DNA of 64,000 nucleotides from Myxococcales bacterium (lineage in GTDB: Bacteria; Myxococcota; Myxococcia; Myxococcales; Myxococcaceae), in contig JACPVI010000039.1 of the NCBI GenBank assembly GCA_016191815.1, forward strand, positions 78,962 to 142,961. Reading direction: 5' to 3'. Numbering within the stretch: the stretch's first letter is position 1; each line of letters begins with the position of its first letter. The notes under the pieces are model-generated. The model was given only the letters and a program-made list of their open reading frames with translations, was not told the origin of the DNA and did no database searches. The position numbers and the translations under genes were made by a program. Shown piece by piece: positions 63,272 to 64,000 of this stretch.

Positions 63272-64000
63272 GAGGGGCCTGGCTCGAGCGGCTGCCGCAA
63301 CGGGTAGAGGTCTACGAGGTCGGCCCGCGCGACGGCCTGCAGAACGAATCGAGGCTGCTCTCCACCGAAGACAAGGCGCATCTGGTGGCTTCGCTCGTCG
63401 CCGCGGGGCTCAGGCGCATCGAGGTGACCTCGTTCGTCTCGCCCAGGTGGGTTCCCCAGCTCGCCGACGCCGAGCCGCTGATGGCCAGGCTGGGGAGGGT
63501 CGAGGGAGTCGTCTTCTCTGCGCTGGTGCCGAACCTGAAAGGGCTCGCCCGGGCCCGGGCCTCCGGGCTTCAAGAGGCCGCGGTCTTCGTCTCGGCGAGC
63601 GAGACGCACTCGAGGAAGAACATCAACAAGTCGATCTCGGAGGCGGTGGCCACCGCCTGCGAAGTGGCGGAGGCCGCCCTGGCCCAGGGGATGCGCGTGC
63701 GCGGCTACGTGTCCACCGTCTGGGGTTGCCCCTACGAGGGCGAGGTGCCGATCGGGCGGGTGGCGGAGATCTGCCGCCGGCTGGCCGGCGTGGGCCTGTA
63801 CCAGCTGTCTTTGGGGGACACCATCGGAGTGGGCACGCCGCGGCAGACCGGCCGGATCCTGGAGGTGCTACTCGGCTTCCTCGAGCCGAGCCGCGTGGCG
63901 CTCCACCTCCACGACACGCGCGGGATGGCGCTCGCCAACGCCCTGGTGGGAATGTCTTTGGGGGTGAGCACGCTGGATGCCTCAGTGGGGGGGCTGGGCG
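63268..64000 (+). CDS. mvaB: Hydroxymethylglutaryl-CoA lyase, C-terminus beyond window
   Basis: The frame starts at GTG 63268 within the previous stop (GTGA) and runs off the end, giving 244 residues. [79 protein letters not shown] and [13 protein letters not shown] are diagnostic of HMG-CoA lyase rather than citramalate or isopropylmalate synthase. It cleaves HMG-CoA to acetoacetate and acetyl-CoA in leucine breakdown. Coupling with the mutase subunit places both in branched-chain acyl-CoA catabolism. Confidence 0.93.
   Translation, partial: MRGAWLERLPQRVEVYEVGPRDGLQNESRLLSTEDKAHLVASLVAAGLRRIEVTSFVSPRWVPQLADAEPLMARLGRVEGVVFSALVPNLKGLARARASGLQEAAVFVSASETHSRKNINKSISEAVATACEVAEAALAQGMRVRGYVSTVWGCPYEGEVPIGRVAEICRRLAGVGLYQLSLGDTIGVGTPRQTGRILEVLLGFLEPSRVALHLHDTRGMALANALVGMSLGVSTLDASVGGLG

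Overview
The window is very GC-rich bacterial DNA, dense with short-spaced genes. GTG and TTG starts are common, many genes encode lipoproteins or secreted proteins, and several are typical of the Myxococcota (AgmX/PglI C-terminal domain protein, MshEN-only protein, HEAT and TPR lipoproteins, EF-hand proteins, tandem metallohydrolase lipoproteins). I infer a myxobacterial (Myxococcota, formerly Deltaproteobacteria) chromosome. No rRNA, CRISPR array or intact tRNA was found.

Positions 1-6120 look like the right end of an integrated element. An orphan 3' half of an initiator tRNA (6078-6120) marks the junction. The cargo is a winged-helix fragment, an SNF2 ATPase translationally close to a SWIM zinc-finger protein, a Clp-fold serine protease-like protein with a small partner, and an unknown protein. 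Positions 6200-10400 remain accessory in character: EF-hand proteins, a TPR lipoprotein, a membrane protein and two tandem SAF-domain proteins. Two genes here carry apparent frameshifts.

Positions 10600-20380 return to ordinary chromosome: a TVP38-type membrane protein, a KGG-repeat stress protein, a small protein with two CPA2-type cation/proton antiporters, a YciO-type protein, xerD-like recombinase, trpS, then scpA-scpB-rluB (chromosome segregation plus 23S rRNA pseudouridylation). Positions 20390-38420 hold mostly envelope and signalling genes: HEAT and TPR proteins, a TPR/double cyclic-nucleotide-domain protein with a 99-bp tandem repeat, an MshEN protein, a metallophosphoesterase lipoprotein, an anion transporter, rtcA, sppA, mrp and several small secreted proteins.

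Positions 38440-42920 form a fatty acyl-CoA oxidation cluster (3-hydroxyacyl-CoA dehydrogenase, enoyl-CoA hydratase, two acyl-CoA dehydrogenases) with an AgmX/PglI-like gene embedded. From 53699 down to 44527 five minus-strand genes read as one operon: two very large PHP-type metallohydrolase lipoproteins, an ECF sigma factor, a membrane protein and a FecR-like membrane protein. This is one of the least expected assemblies here. A DUF559 (Vsr-like) nuclease with an AbiEi-like N-terminus follows at 53910, behind a perfect 12-bp inverted repeat.

The right end (55100-64000) contains a cell-wall amidase, a lone IolD-type ThDP enzyme, and a branched-chain/propionyl-CoA module. That module has an aminotransferase fused in frame to the large subunit of a B12-dependent acyl-CoA mutase, two inserted genes, the separate B12-binding subunit, and HMG-CoA lyase running off the end. 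The most interesting items are the tRNA-bounded island and its cargo, the sigma/FecR/metallohydrolase operon, the AbiEi-like operator, and the aminotransferase-mutase fusion.
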